Positions 1-7,101 of a stretch of DNA of 64,000 nucleotides are shown here, in pieces (position 1 is the first letter of the stretch; each line of letters starts with the position of its first letter). Where the stretch lies: assembly GCF_013778455.1 (NCBI RefSeq), contig NZ_JACEHE010000004.1, forward strand, positions 248,001-312,000, read 5' to 3'. A program made the position numbers and the translations under genes. The notes below the pieces were generated by a model, which saw only the letters and a program-made list of their open reading frames with translations, searched no databases and was not told the origin of the DNA. The stretch is from Streptomyces himalayensis subsp. himalayensis (GTDB taxonomy: Bacteria > Actinomycetota > Actinomycetes > Streptomycetales > Streptomycetaceae).

Positions 1-786
1 CGGCTCGAGGGCGGGGACGCCGGCCGGCGGCTCGCACATCACACCGCGCTGGACGGCCGGACCGAAGGGGACCTCGTTCTTGACGACGTCCGCGAGGATC
101 TCCGGGTCGACCTGCTTGAGGTGCAGATAGCCGATGCGCTCGCCGAACGTCTCGATGAGCTTGACGCTGTCGCCGCCGCAGTAGGCGTAGTGCCCCGTGT
201 CGAGGCAGAGGTTGACCAGGTCGGAGTCGGTCGAGTCGAGGAAGCGCTCGACGTGCGTCTCGGTGTCGATGTGGGTGTCGGCGTGCGGGTGCACGACGAT
301 GTCCAGGCCGAACCGCTCCCGCACCTCGTGGCCCAGCCGCTCCATGCCCTTCGTCAGGTGCGCCCACTGCTCGCCGGTCAGCTCGGGTGGCTCGATGATC
401 TCGGCGGTCTTGTCGTCCCGCCAGAAGGAGGGGATGACCACGAGGTGCTTGGCGCCCATGGCCTGCGTCAGCCTGGCGACATCGCTGACGTGCTCCCAGG
501 TGGACTCCCAGACCCCGGGCCCCCGGTGCAGCGCCGTGAAGACCGTCCCCGCGGAGACCTTCAGGTTGCGCTTGGTGACCTCGTAGGTGAGCCGGGCCGG
601 GTCGGTCGGCAGATAGCCGTACGGACCCAGCTCGATCCACTCGTATCCGGCCCCTGAGACCTCGTCGAGGAACCTCTCCCAGGGCACCTGCTGGGGGTCG
701 TCGGGGAACCAGACGCCCCAGGAGTCCGGGGCGGAACCCACCCTGATGCGGTCCAGGGGGGCGGGGGCGGAGTTGACGGCAGCCAT
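1..786 (-). CDS. IolE-like sugar isomerase/dehydratase (TIM barrel), 3' end outside window
   Basis: The first 262 residues of an AP-endonuclease-2-type TIM barrel protein are visible; the C-terminus lies beyond the window start. The N-terminus carries VGSAPDSWGVWFPDD and YEWIELGP. The core has a metal-site-like LDTGHYAY and YLHLKQVD, as in inosose dehydratase IolE and its relatives IolI/IolH. In inositol catabolism this step would dehydrate 2-keto-myo-inositol in the cytoplasm. The ATG at 786 follows GAAAGGAC, and the gene lies 43 bp downstream of the ABC ATPase gene in the same direction, as the fourth visible gene of that operon. IolE is the best fit from context, but IolH or IolI cannot be excluded from the sequence alone. 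Confidence 0.8.
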   Translation of the reverse strand, partial: MAAVNSAPAPLDRIRVGSAPDSWGVWFPDDPQQVPWERFLDEVSGAGYEWIELGPYGYLPTDPARLTYEVTKRNLKVSAGTVFTALHRGPGVWESTWEHVSDVARLTQAMGAKHLVVIPSFWRDDKTAEIIEPPELTGEQWAHLTKGMERLGHEVRERFGLDIVVHPHADTHIDTETHVERFLDSTDSDLVNLCLDTGHYAYCGGDSVKLIETFGERIGYLHLKQVDPEILADVVKNEVPFGPAVQRGVMCEPPAGVPALEP

Positions 787-829
787 CGGGACTGTCCTTT
801 CACCCGAGGGGGGCGGGGAGGGGAGGGGC

Positions 830-1759
830 TCAGTGGGACGCCTCGGAGGCTGTCGTGCCTCCGGCTGCGGGGGTCGGTACCTGGAGGTCGGATTCTTCCG
901 GCAGTTCCTCGACGTCGACGCCGCGGACCTGTGCCAGTTCGTGCTTGAGTGCGGCGAGTTCGGCTCCGCCGGCCATGTGGTTGGTGAGTTCTTCGAGGGT
1001 GATCTCGCTGCGGGCGGCGGACAGCTCGAGGGTGCCCAGGCGCAGTACGGAGAAGTGGTCGCCGACCATATAGGCGTGGTGGGGATTGTGGGTGATGAAG
1101 ATGACGCCGAGGCCGCGGTCGCGGGCTGCGGCGATGTACTTCAGCACGACGCCGGACTGTTTGACGCCGAGGGCGGCGGTGGGCTCGTCGAGTATGAGGA
1201 CGCGGGCGCCGAAGTAGACGGCGCGGGCGATGGCGACGCACTGGCGCTGGCCGCCGGAGAGGGTGCCGATGGGCTGGTCGAGGTCGTCCAGGACGATGCC
1301 CATGTTGCGTAGTTCCTCGTCCGCGGTCTTCTTCATCTTCTCGATGTCGAGGCGGCGGACGGGCCAGGGGCCCTTGGTCATCTCGGAGCCGAGGAAGAAG
1401 TTCCGCCAGACCGGCATCAGGGGGACGGTGGCGAGGTCCTGGTAGACGGTGGCGATGCCCTTGTCGAGGGCTTCGCGGGGGGTGGTGAAGCGCACCGGCC
1501 GGCCGTCGACGAGGAAGTCGCCTTCGGTGTGCTGGTGCAGTCCGGAGATGATTTTGATGAGGGTGGATTTGCCGGCGCCGTTGTCGCCCAGGACGCAGGT
1601 GACCTGGCCGGGGTGGACGGCGAGGTCGACGCCGTGGAGGGCGCGGATGTTGCCGTAGGACTTGCCGGCGCCGCGCAGTTCGACGACGGGCGTGCCGTCC
1701 TGCGGGGCGCTGTCCTTGAGGACGGCTCCGTCGGGCGTGGCTCCGTTGGTGGTTGTCAT
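830..1759 (-). CDS. sugar ABC transporter ATP-binding protein
   Basis: A 309-residue single ABC domain that powers the adjacent permease at the inner face of the membrane. Walker [10 protein letters not shown] is at residues 58-66, the Q-loop glutamine near 107, the signature LSGGQ at 167-171 and Walker B LILDEP at 188-193. CUT2 transporters (ribose, xylose, inositol types) often have a double ABC domain, whereas this is the single-domain form, with an extra tail of about 60 residues rich in Glu and Ala. It follows the permease gene by 9 bp. The neighbouring inositol genes make myo-inositol the likely cargo; this is inference. Confidence 0.92.
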   Translation of the reverse strand: MTTTNGATPDGAVLKDSAPQDGTPVVELRGAGKSYGNIRALHGVDLAVHPGQVTCVLGDNGAGKSTLIKIISGLHQHTEGDFLVDGRPVRFTTPREALDKGIATVYQDLATVPLMPVWRNFFLGSEMTKGPWPVRRLDIEKMKKTADEELRNMGIVLDDLDQPIGTLSGGQRQCVAIARAVYFGARVLILDEPTAALGVKQSGVVLKYIAAARDRGLGVIFITHNPHHAYMVGDHFSVLRLGTLELSAARSEITLEELTNHMAGGAELAALKHELAQVRGVDVEELPEESDLQVPTPAAGGTTASEASH

Positions 1760-1768
1760 GGGATCGGA

Positions 1769-2842
1769 TCACCTCCGGGTCGCCGTGCGGCGGACCCACA
1801 GATTGACGAGGGCGGCAACGAGGAGCATCACGCCGAGGAAGGCCTTGAACCAGTCGGGGTTCCAGTTGGCGTAGACGATGCCCTGGGAGACCATGCCGAA
1901 GATGAAGGCGCCGATGACGGGGCCGATGGCGGAGCCGTAGCCGCCGGTGAGCAGACAGCCGCCGATGACCGCGGCGATGATGTACAGGAACTCGTTGCCG
2001 ACGCCCTCGCCGGACTGCACGGTGTTGAACGAGAACAGCAAGTGCATACCGACGAACCAGGCGCCGGCGCCGACGCCCATGAACAGGGCGATCTTCGTGA
2101 GGTTGACGGGGACGCCGACCGCGCGGGCGCTGTCCTTGTTGCCGCCGACCGCGAAGATCCAGTTGCCGAACTTGGTGCGCAGCAGCAGCCAGGTCGCGAT
2201 GGCGGCGAAGACAAGCCAGTAGACGATGGTGATCTTGAAGTTGACGCCGCCGATGCTGAACTCGGACGCGAAGACGCTCTTGGCCTGGTCGAAGCCGTCC
2301 ATGTCGCTGACGGAGTCGCTGGCGACGTTGCCGGTGAAGATCTTCGTGACGGCGAGGTTGGCGCCCTGCAGGATCAGGAAGGAGCCGAGTGTCACCAGGA
2401 AGCTGGGCAGTCCGGTCTTGATCAGCAGGAAGCCGTTGAACGCGCCGACGGCGAGGGAGAAGACCAGCGCGACGATCACGCCGGTCCACACGTTCAGCGA
2501 CAGCTGGAAGCTGAGGATGGCCGCGGTGAGCGCCGACGTGGTCACCGCGACACCGGCCGACAGGTCGAACTCGCCGCCGATCATCAGCAGGGCCACCGGC
2601 AGCGCCATGATGCCCATCACCGAGGCCTGGTAGAGCACGGTGGACAGGGCGCTCGCATCGCGGAAGGAGGGGGCGGCGGCGAAGAAGAAGATGTAGACGC
2701 CGACGGCGGCGATCAGCGCGCCGACCTCGGGGCGGGCCAGCAGCCTGCGCCCCAGGGACCGCTGGGCGGTGCGGCCGTCCTTGGGGGCGGCCGGCGAGGC
2801 CGGCGACGAGGGACTCGTCGCCGGTGCCGTTGCTTGGGTCAT
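1769..2842 (-). CDS. sugar ABC transporter permease (CUT2/RbsC type)
   Basis: A 357-residue polytopic membrane protein of the BPD_transp_2 family, with about nine to ten hydrophobic helices after a cytoplasmic leader rich in Pro, Ala and Ser. Stretches such as GGEFDLSAG, ALVFSLAVGAFNG and GGYGSAIGPVIGA match the RbsC/XylH/inositol permease pattern. The ATG at 2842 is chosen because GAGGACG precedes it and it lies 5 bp after the binding-protein stop. Longer in-frame starts run back through the upstream gene. It would form the membrane channel with the ATPase encoded immediately downstream. Confidence 0.92.
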   Translation of the reverse strand: MTQATAPATSPSSPASPAAPKDGRTAQRSLGRRLLARPEVGALIAAVGVYIFFFAAAPSFRDASALSTVLYQASVMGIMALPVALLMIGGEFDLSAGVAVTTSALTAAILSFQLSLNVWTGVIVALVFSLAVGAFNGFLLIKTGLPSFLVTLGSFLILQGANLAVTKIFTGNVASDSVSDMDGFDQAKSVFASEFSIGGVNFKITIVYWLVFAAIATWLLLRTKFGNWIFAVGGNKDSARAVGVPVNLTKIALFMGVGAGAWFVGMHLLFSFNTVQSGEGVGNEFLYIIAAVIGGCLLTGGYGSAIGPVIGAFIFGMVSQGIVYANWNPDWFKAFLGVMLLVAALVNLWVRRTATRR

Positions 2843-2847
2843 CGTCC

Positions 2848-3867
2848 TCACCGGGTGCCCTTCGCGGCGAACTCGGCGACGGTGTCGACGTTGCTCTTGT
2901 CGACGAACGCCGGACCGGTCAGCACCGGGGCCTCGCCGCCGCCCATGTAGTTGCCGTTGTTCTTGTAGAGCCACAGCGAGTCGACCGCCAGGTAGCCCTG
3001 CAGATAGGGCTGCTGGTCCACGGCGAACTCGATGTCGCCGTCCTTGATGGCGCTGGTCAGCTCCTTGTTGAGGTCGAAGGTGGCGACCTTGGCCTCGCTG
3101 CCCGCGTCGGAAACCGACTGCACCGCCGTCAGCGCGAACGGAGCACCGAGCGTGACGACCTCGTCGATGGAGCTGTCCTGCTTGAGCTTGGCCGTGATCG
3201 TCGACTTCACGGACGGCATGTCGGTGCCGTTGACGTAGAGGTTCTCCGTCTTGCCCTTGAAGGTCTTCTTCACACCCGCGCAGCGCGCCTCCAGGCCGAC
3301 GTGGCCCTGCTCCTGGATCACACAGACGGCGTTCTTCGCCCCCGTCTCGTTGAGCTTGTTGCCGAGTGCCTCACCGGCGACGCCCTCGTCCTGGCCGAAG
3401 TACTCCATCAGGCCCAGGGACTTCCAGTCGTCCACGCCGGAGTTGAGGCCGACCACGGGTATGCCCGCCTTCGTCGCCTTGGCCACGACGTCCTTCATGG
3501 CGTCCGGCTTGGCGAGGGTGACCGCGATGCCGTCGACCTTCTGGTCGATGGCGTTCTGGACGAAGTTGGCCTGGGTGCCGGCGTTCGGGTCACTGGAGTA
3601 GATCAGCTTGACGTTGTCCTTGGCGGCGGCGGCCTCGGCGCCCTTGCGGACGATGTCCCAGAACGTGTCGCCGGGGGCCTGGTGGGTGACCAGCGCGACC
3701 GTCATACGGGGAGTGCTGGCCTTGCCTGCCGAGGCGGTCCCGCTGTCCTCCTCGGCCTGCTTGCCGCCGGAGCTGCTGGAGCATCCTGCGGCGAGGAGCG
3801 CTGCAGCCGCGGTTGCGGCGGCGATTGCGGCGTATCTACGGGGACGGCGGCGGGACGTGCGGTCCAT
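2848..3867 (-). CDS. sugar-binding lipoprotein of ABC transporter (LacI/RbsB fold)
   Basis: A 339-residue extracytoplasmic solute receptor. A charged N-terminus, hydrophobic core and lipobox LAAGC (Cys29) mark it as a lipoprotein. The mature part starts RMTVALVTHQAPGDTFWD and contains NAGTQANFVQNAIDQKVDGI, typical of the periplasmic-binding-protein type 1 fold of ribose and inositol receptors. The ATG at 3867 is preferred over an upstream GTG at 3882 because GAGG lies at the right distance from the ATG and overlaps the GTG. It is the first gene of the minus-strand operon, and its probable promoter uses the TTGACA inside the operator-like element at 3996-4016. Confidence 0.92.
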   Translation of the reverse strand: MDRTSRRRPRRYAAIAAATAAAALLAAGCSSSSGGKQAEEDSGTASAGKASTPRMTVALVTHQAPGDTFWDIVRKGAEAAAAKDNVKLIYSSDPNAGTQANFVQNAIDQKVDGIAVTLAKPDAMKDVVAKATKAGIPVVGLNSGVDDWKSLGLMEYFGQDEGVAGEALGNKLNETGAKNAVCVIQEQGHVGLEARCAGVKKTFKGKTENLYVNGTDMPSVKSTITAKLKQDSSIDEVVTLGAPFALTAVQSVSDAGSEAKVATFDLNKELTSAIKDGDIEFAVDQQPYLQGYLAVDSLWLYKNNGNYMGGGEAPVLTGPAFVDKSNVDTVAEFAAKGTR

Positions 3868-3995
3868 CTTCCGGCACCTCACTGTGTGACAGAGGGGGTT
3901 GGGGGGTAGCGGCCTGGGCTGGGAGGCCCGGGTCGTTCGTACCGATGACGCGGCTGTTTCGCTGGGATGGGATACAAGCCCGTGGTGCGCCCCAC

Positions 3996-4016
3996 TGTCA
4001 ATACTTTGTTAAGACA
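3996..4016 (-). promoter_or_regulatory. operator-like element O1 and -35 of transporter operon
   Basis: Read on the minus strand this 21-bp element is TGTC-N3-ACAAA-N4-TGACA. Its end supplies a perfect -35 TTGACA for transcription towards the binding-protein gene, with a weak -10 (TTGTAT) 18 bp further on. It matches the element at 4039-4059 at 18 of 21 positions in the opposite orientation. Binding by the GntR protein encoded at 10864 is inferred. Confidence 0.6.
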
Positions 4017-4038
4017 TCATTTCACGTTCAGGTTCGAA

Positions 4039-4059
4039 TGTCAGAACAAACTATTGACA
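4039..4059 (+). promoter_or_regulatory. operator-like element O2 and -35 of iolC operon
   Basis: The plus-strand copy TGTC-N3-ACAAA-N4-TGACA ends in TTGACA (4054-4059). That is a consensus -35, with TACACC 18 bp downstream as a weak -10. A repressor on this element would cover the -35 of the iolC operon. O1 and O2 start 43 bp apart, close to four helical turns, and face outwards. Confidence 0.6.
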
Positions 4060-4161
4060 CCTGCTCGCTGTGAGACCTACACCTATGAGACGCCAGGGGC
4101 TACGCCCCGGCAGTGCCGGGTTGCCCCGGACACCTGTACCCCCCTCCTAGGAGCGTCGCGC

Positions 4162-5118
4162 ATGGCTGAATCGTTCGAGCCGTTTGATCTGATCACCATG
4201 GGCCGCATCGGCGTTGATATCTACCCCCTGCAGACGGGTGTTCCCCTGCCAGAGGTTGAGACCTTCGGAAAATTCCTCGGCGGTTCGGCGACCAACGTGG
4301 CGGTGGCCGCCGCGCGCCGGGGCTGCTCCACCGCGGTGATCAGCCGCACCGGCCGGGACCCCTTCGGCACATACGTCCGCCAGGCGCTCAAGGAGTTCGG
4401 CGTCGACGACCGCTGGGTCACACCGGTCGACGCATACCCGACGCCGGTCACCTTCTGCGAGATCTTCCCGCCGGACGACTTCCCGCTGTACTTCTACCGG
4501 CAGCCCAAGGCCCCCGACCTGGAGATCAGGACCGAAGAGCTCGACCTCGACGCCATCCGCGCGGCCCGTATCTTCTGGATCACCGGCACCGGGCTGAGCG
4601 AGGAGCCCAGCCGCTCCGCCACCCTTGCCGCGCTCGAGGCCCGCGCCAAGTCCGGTATCACCGTCTTCGACCTCGACTGGCGCCCGATGTTCTGGCGCAA
4701 TCCCGACGAGGCCCGACCCCACTACGCCGAGGCGCTGCGCCACGTCACGGTCGCCGTCGGCAACCTCGACGAGTGCGAGGTCGCCACCGGCGTACGCGAA
4801 CCGCGTGCCTGCGCCCAGGCGTTGCTGGACGCCGGCGTGGAACTCGCCGTCGTCAAGCAGGGCCCCAAGGGCGTGCTCGCCGTGCACCGCGACGGCACCA
4901 CGGCCGAGGTCCCGCCCGTGCCCGTCGAGGTCGTCAACGGCCTCGGCGCGGGCGACGCCTTCGGCGGTTCCCTCTGCCACGGTCTGCTCGCCAACTGGGA
5001 GCTGGAGAAGGTGATGCGCCATGCCAATGCCGCCGGAGCCATCGTCGCCTCCCGCCTCGCCTGCTCCTCCGCGATGCCGACCTCGGCCGAGGTCGAACAG
5101 CTGATCGCGCGCAGCTGA
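4162..5118 (+). CDS. iolC: 5-dehydro-2-deoxygluconokinase
   Basis: A 318-residue PfkB/ribokinase-family kinase that phosphorylates 2-deoxy-5-keto-gluconate in the cytoplasm, the step before aldol cleavage in inositol breakdown. The N-terminus ITMGRIGVDIYPLQTGVPL and FGKFLGGSATNVAVAAARRG are characteristic of IolC. GAGDAF at 262-267 carries the catalytic Asp265. The ATG at 4162 has AGGAG eight bases upstream; a longer in-frame reading begins inside the divergent promoter and is rejected. It is the first gene of the plus-strand iol operon and is followed after 31 bp by the aldolase gene, which fits sequential action. Confidence 0.93.
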   Translation: MAESFEPFDLITMGRIGVDIYPLQTGVPLPEVETFGKFLGGSATNVAVAAARRGCSTAVISRTGRDPFGTYVRQALKEFGVDDRWVTPVDAYPTPVTFCEIFPPDDFPLYFYRQPKAPDLEIRTEELDLDAIRAARIFWITGTGLSEEPSRSATLAALEARAKSGITVFDLDWRPMFWRNPDEARPHYAEALRHVTVAVGNLDECEVATGVREPRACAQALLDAGVELAVVKQGPKGVLAVHRDGTTAEVPPVPVEVVNGLGAGDAFGGSLCHGLLANWELEKVMRHANAAGAIVASRLACSSAMPTSAEVEQLIARS

Positions 5119-5149
5119 CCTCCACCGAACGGAAGAAAGGGAGCCTCCC

Positions 5150-6028
5150 TTGGCCATCAGCATCCCCGACATCGTCACGATGCGGGCCCGGCAGCCTGAA
5201 GCGATCGCCGAAGCGGCAGCCCATCGCACCCGCCGCCCCCTGATCGGGGAGAGCGGCCGCCTCATGATCGTGGCCGCCGACCATCCGGCGCGCGGCGCGC
5301 TCGGTGTCGGCGACCGGCGCCTGGCCATGGCCAACCGGGCCGACCTGCTGGAACGGCTCTGCATCGCGCTGTCCAGGCCCGGCGTCGACGGCGTCCTCGC
5401 GACCGCCGACATCCTTGAGGACCTGCTGCTCCTGGGCGTCCTGGACAACAAGATCGTCATGGGCTCACTGAACCGCGGCGGTCTGGCCGGGGCCTCGTTC
5501 GAGATGGACGACCGCTTCACCGGACACCGCCCCCAGGACATCCAGCGGTTCCGCTTCGACGCGGGGAAGCTCCTGCTGCGCATCGACTACGACGACCCGG
5601 GCTCCCTCACCACTCTGCAGTCCACCGCCCGCGCCATAGACGACATGGCCGCGCTCAGGCTGCCCGTCTTCGTGGAGCCGTTCATCTCGCGCCGCGTCGA
5701 CGGGGCCGTACGCAACGATCTGAGCGCCGAGGCCGTCACCCGGTCCATCGCCATCGCCTCGGGTCTGGCCGGCACGTCCGCTTACACGTGGCTGAAACTG
5801 CCCGTCACGGAGGACCCCGACGACATGGCCGAGGTCCTTGAGACCTCCACGCTGCCCGTCGTGCTGCTCGGCGGCGAAGTGGGCAGGGACCAGGAGGGCG
5901 CGTACGAGAAGTGGCGCAAGGCGCTGCGGCAGCCCACCGTCCAGGGGCTGGTCGTCGGCCGGTCGCTGCTCTACCCGGCCGAAGGCAGTGTGGAGACCGC
6001 GGTGGACACCGCCGTCGGCCTGCTGTGA
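5150..6028 (+). CDS. DeoC/LacD-like aldolase of the inositol pathway (Cgl0158-type)
   Basis: A 292-residue (beta/alpha)8 protein resembling class I aldolases found in actinobacterial iol clusters. Features are MIVAADHPARGALG near residue 39, LLLRIDYDD near 145 and YTWLKLPV near 215, where the Lys is the plausible Schiff-base residue. It probably cleaves 2-deoxy-5-keto-gluconate-6-phosphate to malonate semialdehyde and dihydroxyacetone phosphate, the role of IolJ in Bacillus; this assignment comes from context. The start is TTG at 5150 with AAAGGGAG six bases upstream; no better ATG or GTG precedes it. Its stop codon overlaps the first degenerate unit of the 18-bp tandem repeat that separates it from iolB. 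Confidence 0.78.
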   Translation: MAISIPDIVTMRARQPEAIAEAAAHRTRRPLIGESGRLMIVAADHPARGALGVGDRRLAMANRADLLERLCIALSRPGVDGVLATADILEDLLLLGVLDNKIVMGSLNRGGLAGASFEMDDRFTGHRPQDIQRFRFDAGKLLLRIDYDDPGSLTTLQSTARAIDDMAALRLPVFVEPFISRRVDGAVRNDLSAEAVTRSIAIASGLAGTSAYTWLKLPVTEDPDDMAEVLETSTLPVVLLGGEVGRDQEGAYEKWRKALRQPTVQGLVVGRSLLYPAEGSVETAVDTAVGLL

Positions 6029-6149
6029 AGCAATCGCCGGTGGAGAACCCACCGGCTGTTGTGAACTGATCGCCCCTTGTGAACCGATCACCTGTTGTGA
6101 ACCGATCGCCTGTTGTGAACCGATCGCCCGTCGTGAACGCACCCGGAGG
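6024..6149 (+). repeat. 18-bp tandem repeat between aldolase gene and iolB
   Basis: Seven units start at 6024, 6042, 6060, 6078, 6096, 6114 and 6132, with an exact 18-bp period. The best units read TTGTGAACCGATCGCCTG, each with a CGATCG palindrome; the first two and the last are degenerate. The array begins on the aldolase stop codon and ends at the GGAGGA ribosome site of iolB. Because 18 is a multiple of three, copy-number change would leave the frame unchanged, and the iolB frame stays open through it. Confidence 0.85.
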
Positions 6150-6158
6150 AGCCACATC

Positions 6159-7094
6159 ATGACCGCCGCGCAGCACCGGCAGTACCACCTGCCCACGGGG
6201 AAGGCCACGGGCGGCCCGTACACCGTGGACATCAGCCCCGAGACGGCCGGCTGGGGCTACTCCAGCCTGCGCATCCTCGAACTCCCCCCCGGTGGCTCAC
6301 ACACCTTCGCCACCGAGGACAGCGAGTGGATCGTGCTCCCGCTCAGCGGCGGCTGCACCGTGGTCTGCGAGGGCGAGAGCTTTGAACTGCACGGTCGGGA
6401 GAGCGTGTTCAGCGGCGTCACCGACTTCGTGTACGCACCGCGCGACAGCCACGCGACCATCGCTTCCGGCGCAGGCGGGCGGTTCGCCCTGACCGGCGCC
6501 CGCTGCACCCGCCGCCTGCCCGCCCGCTACGGCCCGGCCTCCGCCGTGCCCGTCGAGCTGCGCGGCACCGGCAACTGCAGCCGCCAGGTGAACAACTTCG
6601 GCGCTGCCGCCCCCGCCGGAGGCGATGATGGATACGGTTTCGAGTGCGACAAGCTGATCGCCGTGGAGGTGATCACGCCGGGCGGCAACTGGTCCTCGTT
6701 CCCGCCGCACAAGCACGACGAGCACCGCCCGGGCGAGGAGTCCGAACTCGAGGAGATCTACTACTTCGAGATCGCCGACCACGACGGCACCCCCGGCCTC
6801 GGCTACCAGCGCGTCTCCCCGTCCGGCCGCGGCCAGGGCACCGACGTACTGGCCGAGGTGCGCGGCGGCGACGTCGTCCTCATCCCGGACGGCTGGCACG
6901 GGCCCTCCATGGCCTTGCCCGGCCACGACATGTACTACCTCAACGTCATGGCGGGCCCCGGCGCCGACCGCGACTGGCTGATCTGCGACCACCCCGACCA
7001 CGCCTGGATCCGCGGCAGCTTGGCGGACCAGCCCGTCGACCCGCGCCTGCCCCTGTACTCCGCCCCGTCCCCCGTTCGTTCAGAGAGCCAGTGA
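6159..7094 (+). CDS. iolB: 5-deoxy-glucuronate isomerase
   Basis: A 311-residue double-cupin protein of the IolB family, which isomerises 5-deoxy-glucuronate to 2-deoxy-5-keto-gluconate, the IolC substrate. The second cupin carries the metal-binding run FPPHKHDEH (His184, His186), the downstream ELEEIYYFE, and WHGPSMALPGHDMYYLNVMAG near the C-terminus, all typical of IolB. The ATG at 6159 has GGAGGA eight bases upstream. The frame is open far upstream through the 18-bp repeats, but the N-terminus after this ATG already aligns in layout with the family, so the extension is not taken as coding. Confidence 0.93.
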   Translation: MTAAQHRQYHLPTGKATGGPYTVDISPETAGWGYSSLRILELPPGGSHTFATEDSEWIVLPLSGGCTVVCEGESFELHGRESVFSGVTDFVYAPRDSHATIASGAGGRFALTGARCTRRLPARYGPASAVPVELRGTGNCSRQVNNFGAAAPAGGDDGYGFECDKLIAVEVITPGGNWSSFPPHKHDEHRPGEESELEEIYYFEIADHDGTPGLGYQRVSPSGRGQGTDVLAEVRGGDVVLIPDGWHGPSMALPGHDMYYLNVMAGPGADRDWLICDHPDHAWIRGSLADQPVDPRLPLYSAPSPVRSESQ

Positions 7095-7101
7095 GGTACT
7101 G

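Noticed and set aside
561..2489. Long minus-strand open frame across the IolE-like, ATPase and permease genes
   Set aside because: Arg/Pro/Gly-rich composition without domains; it is an out-of-frame shadow in high-GC DNA of genes with clear motifs.
6024..6149. Possible CRISPR array
   Set aside because: Units are contiguous 18-mers without spacers, and no cas genes are present.
5838..6158. N-terminal extension of IolB through the 18-bp repeats (Cys-rich hexapeptides)
   Set aside because: GGAGGA before ATG 6159 and the normal family N-terminus favour the short start; the open frame follows from an 18-bp repeat without stop codons.
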